DNA of 48,861 nt, taken from CAZXLT01 sp964641545 (GTDB lineage: Bacteria > Patescibacteriota > Saccharimonadia > Saccharimonadales > AWTP1-31). The position numbers and the translations under genes are program-made. Where the stretch lies: positions 1 through 48,861 of the forward strand of contig CAZXLT010000007.1 in NCBI GenBank assembly GCA_964641545.1. The letters are read 5' to 3'. Positions 1 through 5,925 of this stretch are shown piece after piece (within the stretch, counting starts at the first letter, position 1; the number at the start of each line of letters is the position of its first letter). The notes under the pieces were generated by a model. It searched no databases and was not told the DNA's origin. It worked only from the letters and a program-made list of their open reading frames with translations.

Positions 1-54
1 GTATATGAGTTTTCCAAACTCAGGACGAGGGTTCGATTCCCTCCACCCGCACCA
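1..54 (+). tRNA. tRNA-Gly (anticodon TCC), 3' part only
   Basis: The 5' half lies outside the window. Visible are an anticodon stem TGAGT/ACTCA closing the loop TTTCCAA, giving anticodon TCC (reads GGA), a T arm GAGGG-TTCGATT-CCCTC, the acceptor strand CACCCGC, discriminator A73 and an encoded CCA at 52-54. A73 rather than U73 is what the alpha-2 (archaeal/eukaryote-like) glycyl-tRNA synthetase prefers; that link is family knowledge, not visible here. Confidence 0.88.
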
Positions 55-92
55 AGCAAGAAGCTCGGCAGCATGTCGGGCTTTTTGCTTGG
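52..92 (+). terminator. Hairpin terminator whose stem includes the tRNA-Gly CCA end
   Basis: The 5' arm starts with the CCA of tRNA-Gly (CCAAGCAAGAAGCTCG) and pairs with CGGGCTTTTTGCTTGG across a 9-nt loop, about 16 pairs with wobbles. The inner part (AGCTCG/CGGGCT followed by TTTT) works as an ordinary intrinsic terminator. The outer CCAAGCAA/TTGCTTGG pairing is perfect and continues past the T run. The tRNA-Pro and tRNA-Lys terminators have the same form. Confidence 0.7.
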
Positions 93-120
93 CTCGAGAG
101 AACCAAGCCCGAGTCAGCGA

Positions 121-216
121 ATGCAATGAGCAGGACGAGGGTTCGTTCGTGAGCAACTCTCACAGAAGCTCGCTTTGAGAATGTTGCGAAACGCTGTCTT
201 CCCTCCACCCGCACCA
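121..216 (+). repeat. Damaged second copy of the tRNA-Gly 3' half with a hairpin insert in the T loop
   Basis: Bases 131-145 repeat 21-35 of the tRNA exactly (variable region and 5' side of the T arm), and 199-216 repeat 37-54 exactly (3' side of the T arm, acceptor, CCA). Between them, exactly in the T loop, sit 53 extra bases (146-198). The insert can fold: GCAAC and TCTCA on the left pair with TGAGA and GTTGC on the right. ATGAG at 126-130 also matches the tRNA just before its anticodon loop, so the anticodon loop seems to have been deleted. It cannot be a working tRNA. Confidence 0.8.
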
Positions 217-231
217 TGTGGAAGCCCATCA

Positions 232-259
232 TTGACTTATTGCACATAAAAGATATAGT
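232..259 (+). promoter_or_regulatory. Promoter of the gene at 267
   Basis: TTGACT (232-237), 16-nt spacer, TATAGT (254-259), then 7 nt to the ATG at 267. The distance puts the transcription start at or next to the A of the start codon, so the mRNA is predicted to be leaderless. Confidence 0.55.
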
Positions 260-266
260 ACTCCTC

Positions 267-566
267 ATGAATCGCATGATTACCCCTCACAGGGTTGAGG
301 TTTTAGAAATAAATGATAGGCTGTCTAGCGTTGAAATCAATTGGCATCGTGATGCTGCGCTTATAGCTAGACTAAGGGGAGAGGCAGAACCAAAAAAGGA
401 GGGTTTTGGCACAAACGGCGAAGCTCTGTTTTTGCACGGGCTAGTTGAAGTAGAAGGGGTCATTACACACTTAACCGACTACACACAATCTGGTGAAGCC
501 GGCTTTTTTAGCAAACGTCGCGCCCAAAATCTTGCTACCACGCTACAAGATGCAATTCAAATCTAG
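267..566 (+). CDS. Small protein of unknown function (99 aa)
   Basis: I do not recognise this protein. It is soluble-looking, with no signal peptide or membrane segment, and rich in charged residues (WHRDAALIARLRGEAEPKKEG in its middle part is split here only as a description of composition: many R, K, E and D). A start at 216 is open but would begin inside the CCA of the tRNA-Gly remnant; ATG 267 is chosen because a -10 box ends 7 nt before it. It converges on the next gene with 6 bp between stop codons. Its position directly behind the duplicated tRNA-Gly end is typical of an insertion hotspot, so recent acquisition is possible. Confidence 0.6.
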   Translation: MNRMITPHRVEVLEINDRLSSVEINWHRDAALIARLRGEAEPKKEGFGTNGEALFLHGLVEVEGVITHLTDYTQSGEAGFFSKRRAQNLATTLQDAIQI

Positions 567-572
567 GTCTTA

Positions 573-1979
573 TTATTTTGTCGTCACACCAATAATAACG
601 GTGTTGTTATCGCCCTGGAAGATCGCTGAAGATTTCTTTTTTGCTACATCGTAATGAGCCAATGCATAATCTCCAGTATTATCACCCGCGCCAGCGATCA
701 CTACATTTGAGTTGACGAATAATACCTGTAATAAAGGCTTATCTGCAGTGTAATACACAGAAGGCTCGGTACCGCTTTTTAGCGCATACAAACTAGTATC
801 GTTTGTATAGTAGCCTTTATTCTCGCCTGCAAAGAAGCCAACCATAAGTGTTCGAACTTTCAGTGTTCCATTTGGATTTTTCTCTCCCTTTTCACCAACA
901 GTTGCCGCTTCGGTAGCTTTGCCTGCCGCAACATCGTAAGAAACAATTGTATACGGAGCAACGCCAGCCGCTAGCGCAGTCTCACCACTTGTGTCAGGAG
1001 TTGCGTTCACTGCTAAAATTCTAGTGAAGTCGTCACTTATTGCCACTCCTTGCACATAATCTGTTGCGGCAATAGCTAATTTTACTTCTGTTTCTTTTTT
1101 AGCCTTGGTGTCATAAATAACGTAGCTACTTGGGCTGCCGTCGCAGTTAGCGCAACCCTTGCTATAAAACAGTTTGTTTTTCTGATCATTCCATCCGTAG
1201 AGCAACACACCACCCGCATCAACTGTAGCAACGTCTTGAGTATCTTTACCCTGTAAATTTACACTTTTAATGCTACTGGTCTTCAGGTCTTTTGTTGTTG
1301 CATATACCAAACGTGCCCCGCTGTTTGCAAAACGCACCCCAGTAACTTGCTCACCTGCTTCCAATTTCAAAACGTTAGTATAGTTTTTGCCATTATCTCT
1401 GCTCACGTACAATCCATCGTCAGTCGCAAACGCTGCGTTGCTGCCCCTTGTATCGTGCTGCAAAACATACACATCCCTATTGAGCTTCAAAGACTCTTTA
1501 CGATCACCGCCAACTGCAGGTCGTGTATAGAGCGTAAAGGGATTCGCGTCAGCGTCCTTAAATGCGTATAACACTGAATCTGGCTCTATGCTCTGACTTG
1601 TGTCGGCGCCAGGCTTTGCAGTACCAGAATCGCTTTGAGATGTTGCTGAAGCATCGGATGCGTCCTTCTTACCAAGCAGCTTGCTAATTCCAAACCCGAC
1701 TGCCGTAAGCAAAACCACCACGAGCAACACAACAAGGAGTTTTTTCTTGCTCTTTTTTGGCTTGAGAGGCGCTGTTGTGGGTTGCTCGGGAGAGGCTGGG
1801 ATTGTTTCGTCAGCTTGCATAGCAGCAGATGCATCTTGCAGTGCTTGCTCATCTTTTGAAACAAAACTATTTCTAGGCGTCGACATTGACTCCTTCGGAT
1901 CAGCTGATTGCTGTGCCTCTACGTTTTGTTGTGCTTCGTCAGCCATACTGCTTATCTTTTTCTTGTCTGCAGTATGCAC
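573..1979 (-). CDS. Single-pass membrane protein with an extracytoplasmic beta-propeller-like domain
   Basis: About 80 N-terminal residues are hydrophilic and acidic/Gln-rich, followed by a KPKKSKKK basic stretch and one membrane helix at residues 81-99, giving a cytoplasmic N terminus and an outside C-terminal domain of about 350 residues. The outside part is built of repeating short beta-strand units with an Asp-box-like SRDNGKNY and a CANC cysteine pair, suggesting a beta-propeller. Function is unknown; a surface sensor or binding protein is an inference. Start is uncertain: GTG 1979 has TAAACT 6 nt upstream (leaderless), while ATG 1946 has a TTGCAA-17-CATACT promoter and an untranslated leader. 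Confidence 0.75.
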   Translation of the reverse strand: MHTADKKKISSMADEAQQNVEAQQSADPKESMSTPRNSFVSKDEQALQDASAAMQADETIPASPEQPTTAPLKPKKSKKKLLVVLLVVVLLTAVGFGISKLLGKKDASDASATSQSDSGTAKPGADTSQSIEPDSVLYAFKDADANPFTLYTRPAVGGDRKESLKLNRDVYVLQHDTRGSNAAFATDDGLYVSRDNGKNYTNVLKLEAGEQVTGVRFANSGARLVYATTKDLKTSSIKSVNLQGKDTQDVATVDAGGVLLYGWNDQKNKLFYSKGCANCDGSPSSYVIYDTKAKKETEVKLAIAATDYVQGVAISDDFTRILAVNATPDTSGETALAAGVAPYTIVSYDVAAGKATEAATVGEKGEKNPNGTLKVRTLMVGFFAGENKGYYTNDTSLYALKSGTEPSVYYTADKPLLQVLFVNSNVVIAGAGDNTGDYALAHYDVAKKKSSAIFQGDNNTVIIGVTTK

Positions 1980-2017
1980 CGGATTAGTTTATTTTGCAAC
2001 TATCCCTGTTGGATGCG

Positions 2018-2166
2018 ATATAATAACTCTGTCCTTTGCTCCTTCGGGGTCCCCAAAAAGAGGGGATTCTTTTTGGGGAAAGGAGATGGCTATGTGAGTT
2101 TTTGAGTGATGTCGAGCAAACTTGTTTTGTCGACGACACAGTAAACTCACAATCACACATCGACGC
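2018..2166 (+). other. Structured leader upstream of tRNA-Arg with two palindromes
   Basis: A TATAAT at 2021-2026 faces the tRNA. Behind it CCCCAAAAAGA (2051-2061) pairs perfectly with TCTTTTTGGGG (2068-2078). A second, nested palindrome has GTGAGTTT (2094-2101) pairing with AAACTCAC (2143-2150) and GTCGA (2111-2115) pairing with TCGAC (2130-2134). No plausible protein is encoded. It may be a processed 5' leader of the tRNA or a small RNA; the sequence alone does not decide. Confidence 0.45.
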
Positions 2167-2243
2167 GCCCTGGTAGCTCAGCTGGATAGAGCAGGAGACT
2201 TCTAAGCTCAAGGTCGGGGGTTCGAATCCCTCCCGGGGCGCCA
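2167..2243 (+). tRNA. tRNA-Arg (anticodon TCT)
   Basis: Acceptor GCCCTGG/CCGGGGC, D stem GCTC/GAGC, anticodon loop CTTCTAA (anticodon TCT, reads AGA), T arm GGGGG-TTCGAAT-CCCTC, discriminator G and encoded CCA. The anticodon stem is unusually poor: GGAGA against GCTCA leaves the outermost (G-A) and innermost (A-G) positions unpaired, so only three central pairs form. Other arms are sound. Confidence 0.85.
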
Positions 2244-2282
2244 TATCGCAATTTATAAAAGACGTGCTGTTATACTTCTATC

Positions 2283-2708
2283 GTGATCTACATTATTCTT
2301 GCTATGCTTTTCTACACGGTAGCACTACTGCTTATTGCGGCAGCAGACCGAAATCTCAACATCAAAGTTGCAACTGCAATAATTAATGGGTTATCTGCAA
2401 TTGTTCCTGCCGTATTAGCAATACCTGCAATATCTCGCAAAGGCTTGTCGACACAGAAGTTTGGTCTGACTATGGCAATACTAGGCGGAACTTGTATCGC
2501 CCTGTTTGGTCTTACTCTCGCTAAAAGTTTCTCCCTCAATAAGGTAGGCATAGTCACGCCTATCGTATTCGGAGGCTCAATTGTACTAACCGCCCTACTC
2601 AGCACACTTGTATTTAAAGAAAAGCTTCATGCAACCGAGATTACCGGCTTGGTTGTTATGACAGCTGGAATTGCAATAGTTATCTACGCACGTGCTACAG
2701 CTAGCTAA
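2283..2708 (+). CDS. EamA-like half-size drug/metabolite transporter superfamily protein
   Basis: The 141-residue protein consists of four or five hydrophobic segments and little else, the size and pattern of half an EamA (DMT superfamily) transporter or of an SMR-type exporter; two copies would be needed for a full transporter. The motif PIVFGGSIVLTALLS and the terminal GLVVMTAGIAIVIYA are typical of the EamA repeat. Substrate is unknown. GTG start is chosen because TATACT with an upstream TGT (extended -10) ends 6 nt before it. The last 4 bp overlap the convergent acyltransferase gene. Confidence 0.7.
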   Translation: MIYIILAMLFYTVALLLIAAADRNLNIKVATAIINGLSAIVPAVLAIPAISRKGLSTQKFGLTMAILGGTCIALFGLTLAKSFSLNKVGIVTPIVFGGSIVLTALLSTLVFKEKLHATEITGLVVMTAGIAIVIYARATAS

Positions 2709-3550
2709 GAAGCTGCTCGTGGTACTGGAACCCACAAACCAGAAGCTCTGGTTAGATCACGTTGCAAGTTTGTGGCAACTGCACCATCGAATTCTGCAGC
2801 GCTACTTAGCCGATCCGTGACAGGAGGACCAATACTGACAACTGCGTTTTTTTCGTCTCGTTCATCACCCTCACCAGCAAAATGTGCAGCTGTAATGATT
2901 ATTGGATCATAGCGCACACCTAAGTTTTCATACATTAAACCAAAGCCGCGCGACAATTTCCGAAGCACCGAGGGGTCTTGCCCCTCGAGTAAGCGCTCGT
3001 TTTCTGGATAGCCGACCATGTTAAACCCATCGCGGTCCGTTTTGTTATGTCCAAGCTGCAAGGTGGAGTCGGATGCATTACGTTGCAATCTTACCTTTTC
3101 CTCATCGTCTCCTTCACGGTCTTTGGCTCTAAAAGCTGGAATTGAACCCATTGCATCAATACCTAAGCGCTGTAGATCCCCTTTCAGTCCCGGCTCATTG
3201 AAAAGGCCAAAGCGTGCCAAAATTACACTGCGTGCCCGCATAGCCCTGAGCGCAGCCAATCGTTGCACCATACTCGCTAGATTAAATTGATCTTCTTTTG
3301 TGCGATGATTCAACATCAGGAAGGCCAGTCTGCCTTGGCCTAAAGCATCATGAATTGTTTGGGCATCATCAGGCGCAATGTCGATTCTTACCGGATACAT
3401 ACGGCCGAACAAGGCATGCCCGACACGCACCATTTGCGGGTTAGGACCACCGTATTGATCGTAGAAGTTAAATACCTCTTTATAGTTTTCCATGGTGACT
3501 TCGGGCCGAGGAGTCCATAGTCGTCGTCGTGGAACTTCAATTTTTCTCAT
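2705..3550 (-). CDS. PlsC-like acyltransferase (glycerol-phosphate acyltransferase superfamily)
   Basis: A soluble or membrane-associated 281-residue protein. NHRTKEDQF carries the H-x4-D catalytic motif of the LPLAT/PlsC superfamily, and VGYPENERLLEG corresponds to the later FPEGTRS-like substrate-binding block. In the family these enzymes move a fatty-acyl chain onto lysophosphatidate or another acceptor. The sequence is divergent, so the precise acceptor is uncertain. ATG 3550 is chosen because TATACT lies 8 nt upstream. Confidence 0.65.
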   Translation of the reverse strand: MRKIEVPRRRLWTPRPEVTMENYKEVFNFYDQYGGPNPQMVRVGHALFGRMYPVRIDIAPDDAQTIHDALGQGRLAFLMLNHRTKEDQFNLASMVQRLAALRAMRARSVILARFGLFNEPGLKGDLQRLGIDAMGSIPAFRAKDREGDDEEKVRLQRNASDSTLQLGHNKTDRDGFNMVGYPENERLLEGQDPSVLRKLSRGFGLMYENLGVRYDPIIITAAHFAGEGDERDEKNAVVSIGPPVTDRLSSAAEFDGAVATNLQRDLTRASGLWVPVPRAAS

Positions 3551-3601
3551 TGCTGACAAGTATAGCAAAGCTAGTGTCGTTAACCAGCAGCGTTATTGCG
3601 G

Positions 3602-3630
3602 TTGTCGGAATATAGTTTTTCGAGTATAAT
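3602..3630 (+). promoter_or_regulatory. tRNA-His promoter
   Basis: TTGTCG (3602-3607), 17-nt spacer, perfect TATAAT (3625-3630), 13 nt before the mature 5' end of tRNA-His. Confidence 0.75.
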
Positions 3631-3643
3631 CACCCCTGTTGGT

Positions 3644-3721
3644 GGCGAGCTTAGCTCAGTTGGTTAGAGCGTCGGGTTGTGGTTCCGAAGGTCGTGGGTT
3701 CGATTCCCATAGCTCGCCCCA
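3644..3721 (+). tRNA. tRNA-His (anticodon GTG) with encoded G-1
   Basis: Acceptor GCGAGCT/AGCTCGC is preceded by an encoded G at 3644 that faces discriminator C73, the hallmark of tRNA-His. Anticodon stem TCGGG/TCCGA closes the loop TTGTGGT (anticodon GTG). T arm GTGGG-TTCGATT-CCCAT; CCA encoded. Unlike the Gly, Pro and Lys tRNAs here, no terminator hairpin follows; the promoter of the lysC leader begins 3 nt later, so read-through is possible. Confidence 0.95.
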
Positions 3722-3723
3722 TA

Positions 3724-3751
3724 TTGACAAAAATAGATTTTAGGCTAAAAT
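3724..3751 (+). promoter_or_regulatory. Promoter of the lysC leader
   Basis: Consensus TTGACA (3724-3729), 16-nt spacer, TAAAAT (3746-3751). The ATG of the leader peptide follows after 7 nt, so transcription should begin at or beside the A of that codon. Confidence 0.75.
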
Positions 3752-3758
3752 TATATTT

Positions 3759-3827
3759 ATGGTAGTTTTATCTGCAGTTTCAAAGAAGGCTAAGAAGACC
3801 CAAGCGGGAGCTCTCTTTGCTGCATAG
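3759..3827 (+). CDS. Lys-rich leader peptide of the aspartokinase gene (22 aa)
   Basis: A short open frame ATG (3759) to TAG (3825-3827). Residues 8-15 read SKKAKKTQ: four AAG lysine codons within five positions, followed by a threonine codon. Lysine and threonine are the classical feedback amino acids of aspartokinase. The frame ends inside the loop of the antiterminator described next, the geometry of ribosome-mediated attenuation. It has no further recognisable function, and translation is inferred, not shown. No homologue was recalled; the resemblance is to the design of E. coli leader peptides, not to their sequence. Confidence 0.7.
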   Translation: MVVLSAVSKKAKKTQAGALFAA

Positions 3828-3854
3828 TTAACAAAAAAGCAAAGTCAAAGCTCC
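3807..3854 (+). promoter_or_regulatory. Predicted antiterminator hairpin of the lysC attenuator
   Basis: GGAGCT (3807-3812) can pair with AGCTCC (3849-3854), and CTTTGC (3815-3820) with GCAAAG (3839-3844), with a 2/4-nt internal loop. The right arm uses bases that also form the left arm of the terminator at 3847-3873, so the two hairpins exclude each other. A ribosome halted at the Lys codons (3783-3797) would leave the left arm free; one that reaches the TAG would cover it. Confidence 0.65.
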
Positions 3855-3873
3855 TCGATCGAGGAGCTTTTTT
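3847..3873 (+). terminator. Intrinsic terminator between leader peptide and lysC
   Basis: AAAGCTCCTC pairs perfectly with GAGGAGCTTT around a GATC loop and continues into a run of T. It ends 18 bp before the lysC start codon, so it can only make sense as a regulated stop for lysC or as the end of upstream tRNA-His transcripts. Confidence 0.85.
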
Positions 3874-3891
3874 ATTAACAAAGGATCAATC

Positions 3892-5277
3892 ATGTCAGAA
3901 CTAATCGTTTCAAAATTCGGAGGAACATCAGGTGCAGATGCTGCATCTGTAGCTCAATGCCTTGAACTAGCTTCAGACAGCATGATAACTGTTGTGTCTG
4001 CCCCGGGCACACTGAATGCCGACCAACTTGCAACATCACCCGGCAGTTTTGGCGGAGATGGCGCCTTCTTTGCCACAAAAGTAACCGAGCAGTTAATCGG
4101 AAATAGAAACTTCCGCGGCGCTCTTGGTGAATACCGCGACAACCAGACCGTTTCTGAAGAAACGATCCAATCCATTACCGGGCGTTTTGCGCTCATTGTC
4201 GACGGGCTTGGTATCACAGCCGTTGGAGATAACGACCGATATGGATGGCTTGGAGACATTAAACCCCGTGTCATGGATGCGGTCAGGAACGGCGAGGACT
4301 ACGCGTCGATGCTAGGAGAAAGACTGCAAGCTGAAATTTATGCAGCGATGGGGCTTACGCTTCTGGACCCAGGTCGAGCAGGACGTCCTTTACGACCTCG
4401 CGACAAAGAAGCTTGGGCAGACTGGGTAGTAGATGCAACTGATGTTTCAAGGCGATACGTTTTGCCAGGCAACACATGGTTTGACGGTCAAAGACTACAT
4501 ACATTTGATCGAGGCGGTTCCGACATAAGCGGCGCATTGGCTGCGTATGGTGTGGGCGCTTCTGAGTACCACAACATGACCGACACCTCGTGTCTTTCGG
4601 CCGACCCTCGCATGATTAATCCAGAACGCCTAAGACACATAGCGGCGTTGATATATGAAGAAGGCCGTGAGCTTGGTCGCAATGGAAGTGGGTTGCTGCA
4701 TCCTGCTGCAATAATTCCACTTATGGGTACAGGCGTAAAAACAATTGTGCGAGATACTTTTAACCCTGATGAACCGGGCACTCTGTACACAGACGAAATT
4801 AGTGACCCCGAACGAAACGGAAACGTTATGGCAATTTCGCTCATGAAAGAGATTGTATTTCTAGAATTACACGAGCCAGGCATGAGCGAGCAGGCAGGAA
4901 AAATTGCCGCCATAGGTAAAGCCGTTGCAGATGCTGGAATTAGTGTAGTGGATATTGTCGGACATGGCGCCGACAGGCAGATTGTCATCGTAGACGGCGA
5001 CGAGCAAGCAGCAACAGCAGAAAATGCGCTAAGACACCTTGTTAACGGGGATGGGACCGTCACTTCTAGTGAATATGGCATGCTAACACTTGTTGGTCAT
5101 GAGATCGGCAGAGATAGCGTTGCAATACAAAGTAAATTGAGCGCCAATGGCGGGTTAGAACCTACGGACACGCCACCGCTCACCGGTCGTCATAGCCTGC
5201 GAATTCCTGTTCCTCGTCATTCCGCAGAGAAATTTGCTAGCGACACGCACGCACTGCTCATCGAGCAAGCAGTCTAG
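3892..5277 (+). CDS. lysC: Aspartate kinase
   Basis: Phosphorylates the beta-carboxyl of aspartate with ATP, first step toward lysine, threonine, methionine and diaminopimelate. The N-terminal amino-acid-kinase domain shows KFGGTS at residues 8-13, DRGGSD near 206 and the ADPR of the family's TDVDGVYTADPR block. ACT-type regulatory repeats occupy roughly residues 320-461, with IVFLELHEPGM beginning the first. Length (461) fits monofunctional LysC. AAGGA lies 7 nt before the ATG. It stands alone after the attenuator and is not followed by other pathway genes, which is odd for so reduced a genome; it may serve a short route such as a cell-wall precursor or be a remnant. Confidence 0.9.
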   Translation: MSELIVSKFGGTSGADAASVAQCLELASDSMITVVSAPGTLNADQLATSPGSFGGDGAFFATKVTEQLIGNRNFRGALGEYRDNQTVSEETIQSITGRFALIVDGLGITAVGDNDRYGWLGDIKPRVMDAVRNGEDYASMLGERLQAEIYAAMGLTLLDPGRAGRPLRPRDKEAWADWVVDATDVSRRYVLPGNTWFDGQRLHTFDRGGSDISGALAAYGVGASEYHNMTDTSCLSADPRMINPERLRHIAALIYEEGRELGRNGSGLLHPAAIIPLMGTGVKTIVRDTFNPDEPGTLYTDEISDPERNGNVMAISLMKEIVFLELHEPGMSEQAGKIAAIGKAVADAGISVVDIVGHGADRQIVIVDGDEQAATAENALRHLVNGDGTVTSSEYGMLTLVGHEIGRDSVAIQSKLSANGGLEPTDTPPLTGRHSLRIPVPRHSAEKFASDTHALLIEQAV

Positions 5278-5837
5278 TACTCTTTGCCAAGACAAGACGT
5301 ATCGATGTGTCCTGACATAAATGCCAAAACATTGCCCAGCGTTGCAAGATCACGTTGAGCACTAACTGGTATGCTGTTATCCAAGCAATTGTCTGAATGT
5401 TCAACTATGTTAGTCGTGAACATTCGCATGTCCCCGTTTGTTCCAATCATCATACCCATGTCTGTTAAATCGGTTACTGTTCCTCGTAAACTCACCTCGT
5501 ATGTAGGCTCACCGTACAAACCCGTTGCATCAGTAAATACGGCGCCAATTCTGCCGTCCCTTGTTGCAAAAACACTGCCTGGGTATTCATCGGCAATCTC
5601 TTCTGGAACATCGATACAACGGAGACCTGCTGTTGCCAAAATAACAGGTAGCAGTTTGGCACCTTCATGCTGAGAAGGGTTTAATCCGCACGGAATCGTT
5701 ACTCCGGTTTCAACCTGTAGTTCCGCCCTCGGATCAGGATCTATTGGGCGCCCGACTGAAGCTTCGGCAGGCTGTCCGCTTGCAAAACGAATAGCTTCGA
5801 AGCACATCAATCCTGCTGCTAGTAGCTTTTTGGCCAT
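5274..5837 (-). CDS. Small probable exported protein of unknown function
   Basis: 187 residues. The N terminus (MAKKLLAAGLMCFEAI) resembles a short signal peptide or lipoprotein-like leader, though the hydrophobic core is weak. Four cysteines (in IPCGL, LRCID, DNCLD, TSCLG) suggest disulfides outside the cell. No family is recognised. Its stop overlaps the end of lysC by 4 bp on the opposite strand. Start is not well supported: TACTTT lies 14 nt before the ATG, with another out-of-frame ATG between. Confidence 0.55.
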   Translation of the reverse strand: MAKKLLAAGLMCFEAIRFASGQPAEASVGRPIDPDPRAELQVETGVTIPCGLNPSQHEGAKLLPVILATAGLRCIDVPEEIADEYPGSVFATRDGRIGAVFTDATGLYGEPTYEVSLRGTVTDLTDMGMMIGTNGDMRMFTTNIVEHSDNCLDNSIPVSAQRDLATLGNVLAFMSGHIDTSCLGKEY

Positions 5838-5907
5838 TCAAGCATTTTTGCAAAGTAAAACTTTTTTGTAAAAAGTATTTTTCACATAAGAAATGTCCAA
5901 ACTTCCC

Positions 5908-5916
5908 TGTTATAAT
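5908..5916 (+). promoter_or_regulatory. Extended -10 promoter of the P-type ATPase gene
   Basis: TGTTATAAT is a perfect extended -10 element, 9 nt before the ATG at 5926; no convincing -35 box, as expected for this promoter class. It decides the start codon: a longer frame from 5893 would begin upstream of the promoter. Confidence 0.65.
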
Positions 5917-5925
5917 GTTCGCCAT

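Noticed and set aside
1..216. Integrated phage or island bounded by tRNA-Gly attachment repeats
   Set aside because: Repeats are ~145 bp apart with no integrase or phage gene; far too short for an island. A relic is still possible and is treated as a finding.
20..277. Open frame across tRNA-Gly on the minus strand
   Set aside because: It covers the tRNA and its duplicate; its end reads VRVEGIEPSS, the usual artefact of translating a tRNA T arm.
1984..2244. Open frame across tRNA-Arg on the minus strand
   Set aside because: Starts APREGFEPPT, again a tRNA read as protein; no ribosome-binding site or conserved content.
3722..3891. L-box lysine riboswitch before lysC
   Set aside because: Only ~115 nt lie between transcription start and lysC and they contain the small frame and two simple hairpins; the five-helix L-box core and its motifs are absent.
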